64,000 nt of DNA from a bacterium. Its GTDB lineage: Bacteria > Bacillota > Bacilli > Lactobacillales > Streptococcaceae. The stretch is taken from assembly GCA_905221505.1 (NCBI GenBank), contig CAJNDL010000001.1:124001-188000 (forward strand), in the 5' to 3' direction. The position numbers and the translations under genes are program-made. Positions 55,517 to 63,945 of this stretch are shown here, piece by piece (position 1 is the stretch's first letter; each line of letters opens with the position of its first letter). The notes under the pieces were generated by a model. It was not told the origin of the DNA. It did not search any database and was given only the letters and a program-made list of their open reading frames with translations.

Positions 55517-56149
55517 ATGACACTTGCTAAAGATATTGCTAGCCACCTCTTGAAAATTCAAGCAGTTTACCTTAAACCAGAGGAGCCTTTCACTTGGGCA
55601 TCTGGTATCAAATCACCGATTTACACAGATAACCGTGTGACACTAGCCTATCCAGAAACTCGTACTCTCATCGAAAATGGTTTTGTGGATGCTATTAAAG
55701 AAGTCTTTCCAGAGGTTGAAGTGATTGCAGGAACTGCGACAGCAGGGATTCCACACGGAGCTATCATCGCTGATAAGATGAACTTGCCTTTTGCCTACAT
55801 TCGCAGCAAACCAAAAGATCACGGAGCTGGTAATCAAATCGAAGGCCGCGTGGCTCAAGGACAAAAAATGGTAGTGGTTGAAGACCTCATTTCAACTGGT
55901 GGTTCTGTTCTTGAAGCTGTTGCAGCAGCTAAGCGAGAAGGAGCAGATGTGCTTGGAGTTGTAGCAATTTTCAGTTACCAATTGCCAAAAGCAGATAAGA
56001 ACTTTGCGGATGCTGGCGTGAAATTGGTGACACTTTCAAATTACAGCGAACTCATCCACCTAGCCCAAGAAGAAGGTTACATCACGCCAGAAGGATTGGA
56101 CCTTCTAAAACGCTTTAAAGAAGACCAAGAAAATTGGCAAAATGCTTAA
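55517..56149 (+). CDS. pyrE: Orotate phosphoribosyltransferase PyrE
   Basis: Joins orotate and PRPP to orotidine monophosphate, the substrate of PyrF. The 210-residue product carries [14 protein letters not shown] near the start and the PRPP-binding motif [16 protein letters not shown]. It follows pyrF after 39 bases with a GGAG site. Confidence 0.97.
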   Translation: MTLAKDIASHLLKIQAVYLKPEEPFTWASGIKSPIYTDNRVTLAYPETRTLIENGFVDAIKEVFPEVEVIAGTATAGIPHGAIIADKMNLPFAYIRSKPKDHGAGNQIEGRVAQGQKMVVVEDLISTGGSVLEAVAAAKREGADVLGVVAIFSYQLPKADKNFADAGVKLVTLSNYSELIHLAQEEGYITPEGLDLLKRFKEDQENWQNA

Positions 56150-56155
56150 GACATA

Positions 56156-56195
56156 GAAAATCAGGTAGTCACTAGGATTACCTGATTTCTTTTTG
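56156..56195. terminator. Terminator between pyrE and the amino-acid ABC operon
   Basis: AAATCAGGTA (about 56158-56167) pairs with TACCTGATTT (56179-56188) with T residues after it. T residues on the other strand suggest it also ends the convergent operon. Confidence 0.8.
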
Positions 56196-56210
56196 TGATT
56201 TCATTGAGTA

Positions 56211-57077
56211 TTAGTCAACTTTTCCACCTTCAACAACTAGGTCATCTGCCTTAGCAGCATCACCGTAGGTTGGGTGGAGTGTTTTTTCATAGGCCTTGTG
56301 GAAGAAGTTTTCCTTGCCTAATTTTTCAATATCTTTATTGATGAAGTCTAGCAATTCTTGGTTGCCTTTTTGAACTGCTGCTGCGATGGTATCTGGATCA
56401 CCGAGGGAAGTAATTCCTACTTCAAATCCTTTGTTTTCAAGCGCCCAAGCTAGGACTTCCGTATTGTCAGTAGAGAAGGCATCTCCGCGTCCGTCAAGAA
56501 GGGCTTGGTAAGAGTCGCTGTATTGGTCGTATTTTTGGAGCTTGATTTCTGGATGATTCTTTTCAAAATAAGTCTCAGCAGTCGTTCCTTTTGTAACAAT
56601 CAAGGTTTTACCTTCCAATTGTTTGACATCTGTAATGAGACCAGTCTTAGGTGATACGACACCAAGGGAAACTTTCATGTAAGGAAGAGCAAAATCAACT
56701 TGTTTCTTTCGTTCGTCAGTAACTGTGAAGTTGGCAAGAGTGATATCTACCTTGTTTGAAATCAAGTATTCAGCACGGTTGGCAGCATCGACTGAAACGT
56801 ATTTAACCTTCACGCCAAGGTCTTGTGCCAGTTGGTTCCCGAGCTCAATATCGTAACCTTTGTAAGAACCATCATTGTCAACGTAACCAAACGGTTTCTT
56901 GTCTCCAAATACGGCGATTCGTAGCTCACCGCTTTTTTTGATTTCATCGATTGTGCGAGCCTTGGCAGTGGTTTTACCAGACGATGAACCAGCATTGCCA
57001 CCTGAGCTACAAGCAGTGACAAAGATAAGAGCAAAGGCAAGTGCCAAAACAGTTAAGAGTGGTTTGAATAGTTTCAT
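56211..57077 (-). CDS. Amino-acid ABC transporter substrate-binding lipoprotein
   Basis: Surface lipoprotein of 288 residues from solute-binding family 3. The signal ends in the lipobox VTAC (cysteine near 23), then an SSGGNAGSSSG linker. The binding domain begins TIDEIKKSGELRIAVFGDKK and contains GYDIELGNQLAQDLG and ISNKVDITLANFTVTDERKK, typical of polar amino-acid binders. The ligand is not determined. It is the last gene of the operon, 11 bases after the ATPase gene, with a GGAG site. Confidence 0.93.
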   Translation of the reverse strand: MKLFKPLLTVLALAFALIFVTACSSGGNAGSSSGKTTAKARTIDEIKKSGELRIAVFGDKKPFGYVDNDGSYKGYDIELGNQLAQDLGVKVKYVSVDAANRAEYLISNKVDITLANFTVTDERKKQVDFALPYMKVSLGVVSPKTGLITDVKQLEGKTLIVTKGTTAETYFEKNHPEIKLQKYDQYSDSYQALLDGRGDAFSTDNTEVLAWALENKGFEVGITSLGDPDTIAAAVQKGNQELLDFINKDIEKLGKENFFHKAYEKTLHPTYGDAAKADDLVVEGGKVD

Positions 57078-57088
57078 AAGAATCTCCT

Positions 57089-57847
57089 TTATAGATATGA
57101 GCCAAATTGGCTAAAGTCAAAGACGTTTAAAAATTCCTGGGCTCGTTTAGTTTGAGGATTGGTAAAGAAGGCTTGAGCCGTTCCTTCTTCAGCGATTTTC
57201 CCTTGGTCTAGGAAGATAATGCGGTCGGCAATTGCTTGGGCAAACTGCATTTCATGAGTTACTAGAATCATGGTGCGCCCTTCTTGGGCTAAGTCATTGA
57301 TGAGTTCCAGAACCTCACGTACCATTTCGGGGTCCAGAGAAGCCGTCACTTCGTCAAAGAGGATAATTTCTGGATGCATGAGCAGGGCACGGACAATTGC
57401 AACCCGTTGTTTTTGTCCGCCAGATAATTGACGGGCAAAGCTATGTTGTTTATCCAGCAAACCCACACGCTCTAGTAATTGCAAAGCTTCTTCAGTTACT
57501 TCTTTTTTGTCCCGTCCCTGTGCTTTGATAGGTCCTAGGATGAGGTTTTGAAGGACATCCAGATGGGGAAAGAGTTCATAGCTTTGAAAGACCATGCCAA
57601 TCTTTTGGCGAACTAAGTGAAAGTCTTTCTGATTACCAATAATGGACTGGCCATCTAGAAGAATATCTCCACCTTGAATACTTTCTAAGCCATTGAGGCA
57701 ACGAAGGAGGGTACTTTTCCCACAACCAGATGGCCCTAGGATGACCACAACTTCCCCTTTTTTGATATCTAGAGAAAGACCTTGGAGGATAGGATTGTCT
57801 CCGAAGGATTTTTTTAGCTCCTTGATTTCTAAAATAGTTTCAGACAT
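57089..57847 (-). CDS. Amino-acid ABC transporter ATP-binding protein
   Basis: ATPase subunit of 252 residues, GlnQ-like. It has the Walker A GPSGCGKSTLLRCLNGLE, Q-loop FQSYELFPHL, signature LSGGQKQRVAIVRAL and Walker B ILFDEVTASLDP, and the D/H-loops TASLDP and VTHEMQFA. The FDEVTASLDP sequence has V where the family usually has P or A; the catalytic glutamate is intact. It starts adjacent to the stop of the second permease. Confidence 0.95.
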   Translation of the reverse strand: MSETILEIKELKKSFGDNPILQGLSLDIKKGEVVVILGPSGCGKSTLLRCLNGLESIQGGDILLDGQSIIGNQKDFHLVRQKIGMVFQSYELFPHLDVLQNLILGPIKAQGRDKKEVTEEALQLLERVGLLDKQHSFARQLSGGQKQRVAIVRALLMHPEIILFDEVTASLDPEMVREVLELINDLAQEGRTMILVTHEMQFAQAIADRIIFLDQGKIAEEGTAQAFFTNPQTKRAQEFLNVFDFSQFGSYL

Positions 57848-58525
57848 TTAGTTCCTCCAATGTTTTTCTAAGTGTGTGGATAGTTTGGAAATAGGGAAGC
57901 AGACTGCGAAATACAAGACCAGAATGGTTCCATAAATCCAAAAAGAAGCAGTTGGGATAGTCAGGCGGTTACTATCGATGATTTGCTGTCCAACCTTGGT
58001 TACTTCAACAACCCCAATCAAGACGACCAAGGAAGTTGTTTTGATCATCCGAGTGACAAGATTGATAGCTTGTGGCAACAATCTTCTCAAGACCTGTGGG
58101 ATGATGATGTGGTAGTAAAGTTGAACATTGGTTAAGCCTAGTGCCTGTCCACTTTCAAATTGATGCTTAGGGAGGGAAGTGATAGCTCCACGGACCAAGT
58201 CCCCCATTTCAGCTGTTCCCCAGAGGGTAAAAACGATAATAGCTGAAGTCTCACCTGAGATATTGATATTAAAGTTTCGAGCCAAACCGAAATAAACGAT
58301 GAAGAGTAGCACCAGCTGGGGCATGATACGGATGAATTCCAGATACAATCGTGTCAAAAATCGTACGATTCTAGAATGGGAGGTCATGATAATTCCCATG
58401 ACTGTTCCGAAAATCATGGATAGAATGACAGACAGGATCGAAATCCCAATCGTGACTCCCAATCCCTGTAAAATCCGCAGGAGATTATTTCCCTGAAAGA
58501 GTACTTGGATTCCCGAATCCTGCAT
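57848..58525 (-). CDS. Amino-acid ABC transporter permease
   Basis: Membrane subunit of 225 residues, about five helices, of the His/Glu/Gln/Arg type. The EAA-like loop ESGQALGLTNVQLYYHIIIP is present, and LYLEFIRIMPQLVLLFIVYF is typical. GGAGG precedes the ATG. It overlaps the 3' end of the first permease gene by 41 bases. Confidence 0.93.
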   Translation of the reverse strand: MQDSGIQVLFQGNNLLRILQGLGVTIGISILSVILSMIFGTVMGIIMTSHSRIVRFLTRLYLEFIRIMPQLVLLFIVYFGLARNFNINISGETSAIIVFTLWGTAEMGDLVRGAITSLPKHQFESGQALGLTNVQLYYHIIIPQVLRRLLPQAINLVTRMIKTTSLVVLIGVVEVTKVGQQIIDSNRLTIPTASFWIYGTILVLYFAVCFPISKLSTHLEKHWRN

Positions 58526-59165
58526 GGCGGAGCCTCCTTTCTATCCAGCTAAAGACCAGTGAGATGGGCAGTAGCATAATCAGGTAAGCAATTACCAACA
58601 TAGCCAGCGCAATGTCTGTCTCATAATAGAGCCCAATCAAGTCCTTGGCGACGTACATGAGGTCGGCCAAAGCTACTGCTGAGAAAACAGAGGTTTCCTT
58701 GATGAGAAAAATGACATTGGCACTAAAAGACGGCAGTGCCACCGCTGTTGCTTGTGGAAGAACCACATAGCGAAAGACCTGTATAGGTGTCAGACCGATG
58801 GCTAATCCAATCTCATGCTGGGTTTGACTGACGGCTTCCAACCCACTCCGGAAAGATTCTGCCATATAGGAGCCTCCTAAAAAGACCAGTCCTAGAGTAG
58901 CGCAGACTTCTGAAGATAGGACAATCCCTATTCGGGGAAGACCAAAGTAGAGAAAGAAGAGTTGAATCAAAAGGGGCGTATTGCGTGACAATTCAATGTA
59001 GGCTGTCGCTATTTGCGCCAAAACAGGGATGCGGTAATGCCGGATGATGCTGACGATTAAACCGAGCAGAAAGGATCCCAGAATCCCCCAAACTGCAATA
59101 TGCAAGGTTAGGAGAAAAGCCTTTTGATATAGTGGTAGATATTGTTCAACAATGGACCAATCCAA
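58485..59165 (-). CDS. Amino-acid ABC transporter permease
   Basis: First gene of the operon, 226 residues with about five membrane helices. The family segment YIELSRNTPLLIQLFFLYFG and the EAA-like loop EIGLAIGLTPIQVFRYVVLP are visible. The start is a TTG at 59165, preceded by GGGAGG at good distance; no ATG is in a better place. It would pair with the second permease to form the heterodimeric membrane channel. Confidence 0.92.
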   Translation of the reverse strand: MDWSIVEQYLPLYQKAFLLTLHIAVWGILGSFLLGLIVSIIRHYRIPVLAQIATAYIELSRNTPLLIQLFFLYFGLPRIGIVLSSEVCATLGLVFLGGSYMAESFRSGLEAVSQTQHEIGLAIGLTPIQVFRYVVLPQATAVALPSFSANVIFLIKETSVFSAVALADLMYVAKDLIGLYYETDIALAMLVIAYLIMLLPISLVFSWIERRLRHAGFGNPSTLSGK

Positions 59166-59198
59166 AAATAGAACCTCCCATCTAGAAATAATACAGTT

Positions 59199-59207
59199 AT
59201 TGTAGCA
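59199..59207 (-). promoter_or_regulatory. Extended -10 promoter of the amino-acid ABC operon
   Basis: On the minus strand TGC-TACAAT with -10 at 59204-59199, about 34 bases before the TTG start; no strong -35 box. Confidence 0.55.
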
Positions 59208-59274
59208 CTTAAAATCTCCTTTGGATAATATCTATTTTTTATTGCTGTGATAAGGATTTTTTATCATAGACATA

Positions 59275-59289
59275 AAATTTCTGAAATTT
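59275..59289. promoter_or_regulatory. CodY-box-like site between the ABC operon and lctO
   Basis: AAATTTCTGAAATTT differs at two positions from the CodY consensus AATTTTCWGAAAATT. It lies 71 bases upstream of the -10 of the minus-strand operon and about 90 bases before lctO. CodY represses amino-acid uptake genes in streptococci, so the ABC operon is the more plausible target. Confidence 0.5.
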
Positions 59290-59347
59290 CCAAACAAAAT
59301 ATTTGAAAAGTTTTGAAAAAAGAGTTAAGATATTTTTGTAATATACA

Positions 59348-59363
59348 AAGTAAACGCTTACTT
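59348..59363 (+). promoter_or_regulatory. cre-like site before lctO
   Basis: AAGTAAACGCTTACTT is nearly palindromic and close to the CcpA-binding cre consensus. It lies just upstream of the AAGGAGG site, suggesting CcpA control of lactate oxidase. Confidence 0.65.
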
Positions 59364-59380
59364 ATTAAGGAGGGCATTTT

Positions 59381-60517
59381 ATGTCATACAAAACAAGCAA
59401 TGCAGAAGGCCATGTAGATTTCATCAATACCTATGATTTGGAGCCTATGGCGCAACAAGTGATTCCTAAGGCAGCTTTTGGCTATATCGCCAGTGGAGCA
59501 GAAGATACATTCACTTTACGCGAGAACATCCGTGCCTTTAACCACAAGCTCATCGTTCCTCATACACTTTGCAATGTTGAAAATCCAAGTACAGAGATTG
59601 AATTTGCGGGTGAAAAACTATCTTCACCAATCATTATGGCGCCTGTTGCGGCTCATAAATTGGCAAATGAGCAAGGTGAAGTAGCTACTGCGCGTGGTGT
59701 GCATGAGTTTGGTTCTCTTTATACAACCAGCTCTTACTCTACTGTCGACCTTCCAGAAATTACGGAAGCCCTTCAAGGGACACCTCATTGGTTCCAATTT
59801 TACTTTAGTAAAGATGATGGTATTAACCGCCATATCATGGACCGTGTGAAGGCTGAAGGTTATAAGGCGATTGTCTTGACTGCAGATGCTACTGTAGGGG
59901 GCAATCGTGAGGTTGATAAGCGTAATGGTTTTGTCTTCCCAGTTGGCATGCCGATTGTTGAAGAATACCTGCCAGAAGGTGCTGGAAAATCAATGGACTT
60001 TGTTTACAAATCAGCTAAACAACGCTTGTCTCCACGTGATGTAGAATTTATCGCTGAATACTCAGGACTTCCTGTTTATGTCAAGGGGCCACAATGCCGT
60101 GAGGACGTTGAACGTTCGCTTGCTGCAGGAGCCTCTGGTATCTGGGTAACCAACCACGGTGGCCGCCAAATCGACGGTGGACCAGCCGCCTTCGACTCAC
60201 TTCAAGAAGTGGCAGAAGCAGTTGATAAACGTGTGCCAATCGTCTTTGACTCAGGTATTCGTCGTGGTCAACACGTCTTTAAAGCCTTGGCATCAGGAGC
60301 AGACTTGGTAGCTATTGGCCGTCCTGTTATCTATGGCTTGGCTCTTGGCGGTAGTGTCGGTGTACGTCAAGTCTTTGAACACTTGAATGCAGAATTGAAG
60401 ACAGTCATGCAATTATCTGGAACTCAGACTATTGAAGATGTCAAACACTTCAAACTCCGTCACAATCCATACAACCCAACCTTCCCAGTTGACCCTCGTG
60501 ACTTAAAATTGTATTGA
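59381..60517 (+). CDS. lctO: L-lactate oxidase
   Basis: FMN-dependent alpha-hydroxy acid oxidase of 378 residues that oxidises L-lactate with oxygen to pyruvate and hydrogen peroxide; with pyruvate oxidase it accounts for peroxide production in this group. Visible motifs are YIASGAEDTFTLREN, SSPIIMAPVAAHKL, FQFYFSKD, VLTADATVGGNREVDKRNGF, the catalytic-base region WVTNHGGRQIDGGPA (His) and FDSGIRRGQHVFKALASGA. AAGGAGG precedes the ATG. It stands alone with its own terminator. Confidence 0.95.
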   Translation: MSYKTSNAEGHVDFINTYDLEPMAQQVIPKAAFGYIASGAEDTFTLRENIRAFNHKLIVPHTLCNVENPSTEIEFAGEKLSSPIIMAPVAAHKLANEQGEVATARGVHEFGSLYTTSSYSTVDLPEITEALQGTPHWFQFYFSKDDGINRHIMDRVKAEGYKAIVLTADATVGGNREVDKRNGFVFPVGMPIVEEYLPEGAGKSMDFVYKSAKQRLSPRDVEFIAEYSGLPVYVKGPQCREDVERSLAAGASGIWVTNHGGRQIDGGPAAFDSLQEVAEAVDKRVPIVFDSGIRRGQHVFKALASGADLVAIGRPVIYGLALGGSVGVRQVFEHLNAELKTVMQLSGTQTIEDVKHFKLRHNPYNPTFPVDPRDLKLY

Positions 60518-60529
60518 TAAAAGAGATTG

Positions 60530-60553
60530 CCTCCACTTGATGTGGAGGTTTTT
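60530..60553 (+). terminator. Terminator after lctO
   Basis: CCTCCAC (60530-60536) pairs with GTGGAGG (60542-60548), then five T residues. Confidence 0.9.
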
Positions 60554-60618
60554 CTTCGTGTATTGGAAGAATAAATCGCTATCAAAAACTATATAAAGAT
60601 ATTTTTCGGTCAAATATC

Positions 60619-60647
60619 TTGCTAGGGCTTTCATTTTTTGCTATACT
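60619..60647 (+). promoter_or_regulatory. Promoter of the tenA transcript
   Basis: TTGCTA (60619-60624), 17 bases, TATACT (60642-60647) with extended TGC. The same arrangement recurs at 61714-61742. Confidence 0.8.
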
Positions 60648-60651
60648 GGTC

Positions 60652-60745
60652 CAGTAATTAAATAATAAAGACATTTGGGGTGCTTTAGGCTGAGATGATA
60701 CCCATTGAACCTGATACAGTTAAGACTGGCGAAGGGAAATGTGAA
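60652..60745 (+). repeat. 94-base direct repeat, copy 1 (riboswitch cassette)
   Basis: Identical base for base to 61747-61840. It covers the start of the transcript and the whole TPP aptamer. Similarity continues, less exactly, upstream through the promoter and downstream into the expression platform. Confidence 0.9.
60671..60742 (+). promoter_or_regulatory. TPP riboswitch 1 (before tenA)
   Basis: The aptamer contains the conserved THI-box blocks GGGGTGC, GGCTGAGATGATACCC, GAACCTGAT and ACTGGCGAAGGGAAATGT, closed by ACATTT/AAATGT. Downstream, AACTCTAATT pairs with AATTGGAGTT before a T run (60790-60823), the presumed ligand-controlled terminator. Confidence 0.95.
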
Positions 60746-60789
60746 ACGTTTTTTCGTATGGCGAAATGAACGATCTAATCTTGTAAGTC

Positions 60790-60823
60790 AACTCTAATTC
60801 TTGATTGTAATTGGAGTTTTTTT
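60790..60823 (+). terminator. Riboswitch-controlled terminator 1
   Basis: AACTCTAATT (60790-60799) / AATTGGAGTT (60809-60818), one G-U pair, then T residues; a competing hairpin CGTT...AACG lies between aptamer and terminator. The 145 bases from here to tenA contain nothing else recognised. Confidence 0.8.
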
Positions 60824-60968
60824 GTTTATATAAGCTGGATGAAGGCGATACAAAGCATTTAGGTATCTCTTCTTGAACGCCCTTGATTTTCTTTAAAAAG
60901 GTCAAGTAAAACTAGGATTTTCTTGGTGTTTTGTTGATTACGAACGAGTAAAGAGAGGAAAAGTAAAT

Positions 60969-61637
60969 ATGGAAAAACAAGACTATGCATTTCAGCCAGG
61001 TTTGACTGTTGGAGAATTATTAAAAAGCAGTCAGAAGAATTGGGAGGATGCAATCAATCATCGTTTTGTTAAGGAACTTTTTGCGGGGACAATTGAGAAT
61101 AAGGTCTTAAAAGACTACCTAATTCAAGATTATCACTTCTTTGATGCCTTCTTATCCATGCTGGGTGCTTGCGTAGCCCACGCAGATCAGCTTGAATCCA
61201 AGCTTCGTTTTGCCAAGCAACTAGGCTTTCTTGAAGCGGATGAAGACGGTTATTTCCAAAAGGCTTTTAAAGAGTTAAAAGTAGCAGAGACTGACTATCT
61301 AGAAGTGACCTTGCACCCTGTAACAAAAGCCTTTCAGGATCTAATGTATTCGGCAGTGGCTTCATCAGACTATGCCCATCTTTTGGTTATGCTGGTCATT
61401 GCAGAAGGCCTTTATTTAGACTGGGGTTCTAAAAATTTGACTCTACCTGAAGCCTATATTCATTCGGAATGGATCAATCTACATAGAGGCCCTTTCTTTG
61501 CAGAGTGGGTTCAATTTCTAGTTGATGAACTTAATCGTGTCGGGAAAAATCGAGAAGATTTGACAGAACTTCAGGAGCGCTGGAATCAAGCAGTTGCTTT
61601 AGAATTAGCATTTTTTGATATTGGTTATGAATTATAG
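60969..61637 (+). CDS. tenA: TenA-family protein (aminopyrimidine aminohydrolase-like)
   Basis: TenA/PQQC-fold protein of 222 residues for thiamine salvage. TenA enzymes hydrolyse thiamine breakdown products to HMP. It begins LTVGELLKSSQKNWEDAINH, followed by FVKELFAGTIENKVLKDYLI, and contains the conserved QDYHFFDAFLSM (about 53-64). At the region where classical TenA has the catalytic cysteine, the sequence reads LVIAEGLYLDWGSK, with no cysteine; the only one is C68. It may belong to the cysteine-less TenA_E-type branch. Control by the TPP riboswitch supports the pathway. Confidence 0.87.
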   Translation: MEKQDYAFQPGLTVGELLKSSQKNWEDAINHRFVKELFAGTIENKVLKDYLIQDYHFFDAFLSMLGACVAHADQLESKLRFAKQLGFLEADEDGYFQKAFKELKVAETDYLEVTLHPVTKAFQDLMYSAVASSDYAHLLVMLVIAEGLYLDWGSKNLTLPEAYIHSEWINLHRGPFFAEWVQFLVDELNRVGKNREDLTELQERWNQAVALELAFFDIGYEL

Positions 61638-61713
61638 GATAAATTCAATTCTTTTATGTAGATTAAAAGAATTAACACACAAACTATATAAAAATATTTT
61701 CCAGTCAAATATC

Positions 61714-61742
61714 TTGCTAGGGCTTTCAATTTCTGTTATACT
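61714..61742 (+). promoter_or_regulatory. Promoter of the ykoEDC transcript
   Basis: TTGCTA (61714-61719), 17 bases, TATACT (61737-61742), with extended TGT; a near-copy of the tenA promoter. Confidence 0.8.
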
Positions 61743-61746
61743 AGCA

Positions 61747-61840
61747 CAGTAATTAAATAATAAAGACATTTGGGGTGCTTTAGGCTGAGATGATACCCAT
61801 TGAACCTGATACAGTTAAGACTGGCGAAGGGAAATGTGAA
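61747..61840 (+). repeat. 94-base direct repeat, copy 2 (riboswitch cassette)
   Basis: Identical to 60652-60745; the two copies start 1095 bases apart and flank tenA. Confidence 0.9.
61766..61838 (+). promoter_or_regulatory. TPP riboswitch 2 (before ykoE)
   Basis: The same aptamer blocks as copy 1, closed by ACATTT/AAATGT. The following hairpin GTTTTTTCTT / AAGAAAAAAC is a candidate antiterminator arm, and the terminator lies at 61884-61918. Confidence 0.95.
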
Positions 61841-61883
61841 TAGTTTTTTCTTGAGAAAGAAAAAACCATCTAATTTTGTAAGC

Positions 61884-61918
61884 AAAACTCTAATTCTTGT
61901 GTGTGATTAGAGTTTTTT
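61884..61918 (+). terminator. Riboswitch-controlled terminator 2
   Basis: AAAACTCTAAT (61884-61894) / ATTAGAGTTTT (61906-61916), then T residues. Confidence 0.85.
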
Positions 61919-61997
61919 ATTTTTTACTAGATAGACTAGATGCAGAGTATGATGGCAGGTCTCTCTTAAATGCCCTATTGTCTTAAAAGGAGTTTTT

Positions 61998-62558
61998 ATG
62001 TTTAAAAAATGGCGTTTAAAAGATGTTATCTTGCTTGCTTTCTTGTCTATCTTTTTTGGTGGCGTTTTTGTGGGCTCAGGCTATCTGTTTGATATTCTCA
62101 CTCTGATTTTAGCCCCTCTTGGTTTGCAGGCCTTTGCTAATGAAATCCTCTTTGGTCTCTGGTGTATGGCTGCGCCCATTGCTGCTATCTTTGTTCCAAG
62201 AGTCGGAAGTGCAACGATTGGAGAAGTGCTCGCTGCGCTTGCTGAAGTCCTTTATGGTAGCCAATTCGGTCTAGGCGCTCTTTTGTCTGGCTTGGTTCAA
62301 GGCTTGGGAAGTGAACTTGGTTTTATCGTAACCAAGAATCGCTATGAAAGTTGGCTCTCTCTAACTGCTAATAGTATTGGGATTACGCTTGTTAGCTTTG
62401 TCTATGAGTACATTAAGTTAGGTTACTACGCCTTCTCCCTTCCTTTTGTCCTTTCCTTGCTTGTGGTGCGCTTTATTTCTGTCTTTTTCTTCTGTACTAT
62501 CTTGGTTCGTGCCATTGTCAAACTCTATCATCAGTTTGCAGCTGGGGGCAAGGCATAG
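61998..62558 (+). CDS. ykoE: ECF transporter S component YkoE (thiamine precursor)
   Basis: Membrane substrate-capture subunit of 186 residues with about six helices. YkoE-type proteins bind thiamine or its pyrimidine part HMP within an ECF-like transporter. The start has KKWRLKDVILLAFLSIFFGG, and IGEVLAALAEVLYGSQFGLG with the following GSELGFIVTKNRYESW is typical. AAGGAG precedes the ATG. It is the first gene of ykoE-ykoD-ykoC behind a TPP riboswitch, which supports the substrate. Confidence 0.93.
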   Translation: MFKKWRLKDVILLAFLSIFFGGVFVGSGYLFDILTLILAPLGLQAFANEILFGLWCMAAPIAAIFVPRVGSATIGEVLAALAEVLYGSQFGLGALLSGLVQGLGSELGFIVTKNRYESWLSLTANSIGITLVSFVYEYIKLGYYAFSLPFVLSLLVVRFISVFFFCTILVRAIVKLYHQFAAGGKA

Positions 62559-63944
62559 ATGGGGCTGGAACTACGAGCGATTCAGTCCCCAATCTTCTCT
62601 GAGCCGATTGATTTTACTTTTCATGCGCAAGCCTTTACCTTGTTAGTTGGGAGCAGTGGTTCAGGAAAATCGAGCCTCTTTCAAATGATTGCCCAAGTCA
62701 GTTCTCTTCCCTATAGCGGTCAAGTCCTGATAAATGGGAGCGAGGTCAGTCAACTTTCTATCATCGAACGTGTCCAGACGGTTGGCATTCTCTTTCAAAA
62801 TCCCAATCACCAGTTTACTATGGAGAACTTGTTTGAAGAGCTGATTTTTACCTTGGAAAATATTAGGCATCCCGTTCAGGAAATTGATTCTAAAATAGCA
62901 GAGGTGGTTCGACAATGTCGCTGCGAGAAGATCTTGCACCGTCCCATCCATCACTTATCAGGTGGAGAAAAGCAAAAGGTTGCCTTGGCAGTTCTCTTTG
63001 CCATGAATCCTAGGGTCTATCTCTTGGATGAGCCCTTCGCTTCCATTGACCGCAAGAGTAGGATAGAGATATTGGAGATTCTAAAAGAGTTAGCTTCTAA
63101 TGGGAAGACAGTTATTTTGTGCGACCATGATTTAACGGACTATGAAGCCTATATCGACCATATGGTGGAGCTAAGAGATGGCCAACTAGGGGAAGTGTTT
63201 CAAATCCCTACCTCAGAGATAACACAGGTTGCTTCAAAGGAAGTTGCTTCTAGCCCAGAACTATTCCATATGGATAGAACGATTTGTGAGCTGAATAAGC
63301 GCTCCCTCTTTTCGATTGCGGATTTCACATTCTACCAAGGAATTTCCTGTATCTTGGGTGATAATGGTGTCGGGAAATCAACCCTCTTTCGGTCTATTCT
63401 TCAATTTCAAAAGTATAAGGGGCACATTACCTGGAAGGGGACAGTCCTGAAAAAGAAAAAGAGTTTGTACCGTGACCTGACGGGTGTTGTTCAGGAAGCT
63501 GAGAAACAGTTTATCCGAGTCAGTCTGCGAGAAGAACTTCAATTAGATGGACCTGATTCTGAAAGAAATCAGCGGATTCTCCAAGCTTTACAATATTTTG
63601 ATCTGGAGCAGGCTCTTGATAAGAGTCCCTATCAATTAAGTGGTGGTCAGCAAAAGATTCTTCAGCTCTTGACCATCTTGACCAGCAAGGCTTCTGTGAT
63701 CTTGCTAGACGAACCTTTTGCAGGTTTGGATGATAGAGCTTGCTATTATTTTTGTCAGTGGATTGTGGAGGACAGAAATCAAGGAAGAAGTTTTCTGATC
63801 ATTAGCCATCGTTTATATCCCTTGATCTCTGTGGTTGATTATTGGATTGAGATGACTAGTCAGGGTCTCAGTCATGTGAAAGCAGTGACAATTACCAAAC
63901 CACTCACATCTCAGAGTAGCAATACCCAAAAGGAGGTGAGATAG
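62559..63944 (+). CDS. ykoD: ECF transporter ATPase YkoD with two ABC domains
   Basis: Energising subunit of 461 residues made of two fused ABC domains. Domain 1 has the Walker A GSSGSGKSSLFQ, signature LSGGEKQKVALAVL and Walker B VYLLDEPFASIDR. Domain 2 has GDNGVGKSTLFRS, LSGGQQKILQLLT and VILLDEPFAGLDD. It replaces the usual EcfA1/EcfA2 pair. The ATG directly follows the ykoE stop codon. Confidence 0.95.
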   Translation: MGLELRAIQSPIFSEPIDFTFHAQAFTLLVGSSGSGKSSLFQMIAQVSSLPYSGQVLINGSEVSQLSIIERVQTVGILFQNPNHQFTMENLFEELIFTLENIRHPVQEIDSKIAEVVRQCRCEKILHRPIHHLSGGEKQKVALAVLFAMNPRVYLLDEPFASIDRKSRIEILEILKELASNGKTVILCDHDLTDYEAYIDHMVELRDGQLGEVFQIPTSEITQVASKEVASSPELFHMDRTICELNKRSLFSIADFTFYQGISCILGDNGVGKSTLFRSILQFQKYKGHITWKGTVLKKKKSLYRDLTGVVQEAEKQFIRVSLREELQLDGPDSERNQRILQALQYFDLEQALDKSPYQLSGGQQKILQLLTILTSKASVILLDEPFAGLDDRACYYFCQWIVEDRNQGRSFLIISHRLYPLISVVDYWIEMTSQGLSHVKAVTITKPLTSQSSNTQKEVR

Positions 63945-63945
63945 T

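Noticed and set aside
56196-56213. End of the BOX consensus (TTTCATTGAGTATTA) over the stop codon of the ABC lipoprotein gene
   Set aside because: Only about 18 bases match and no boxA or rest of boxC is present, so a full BOX element is not supported; at most a remnant.
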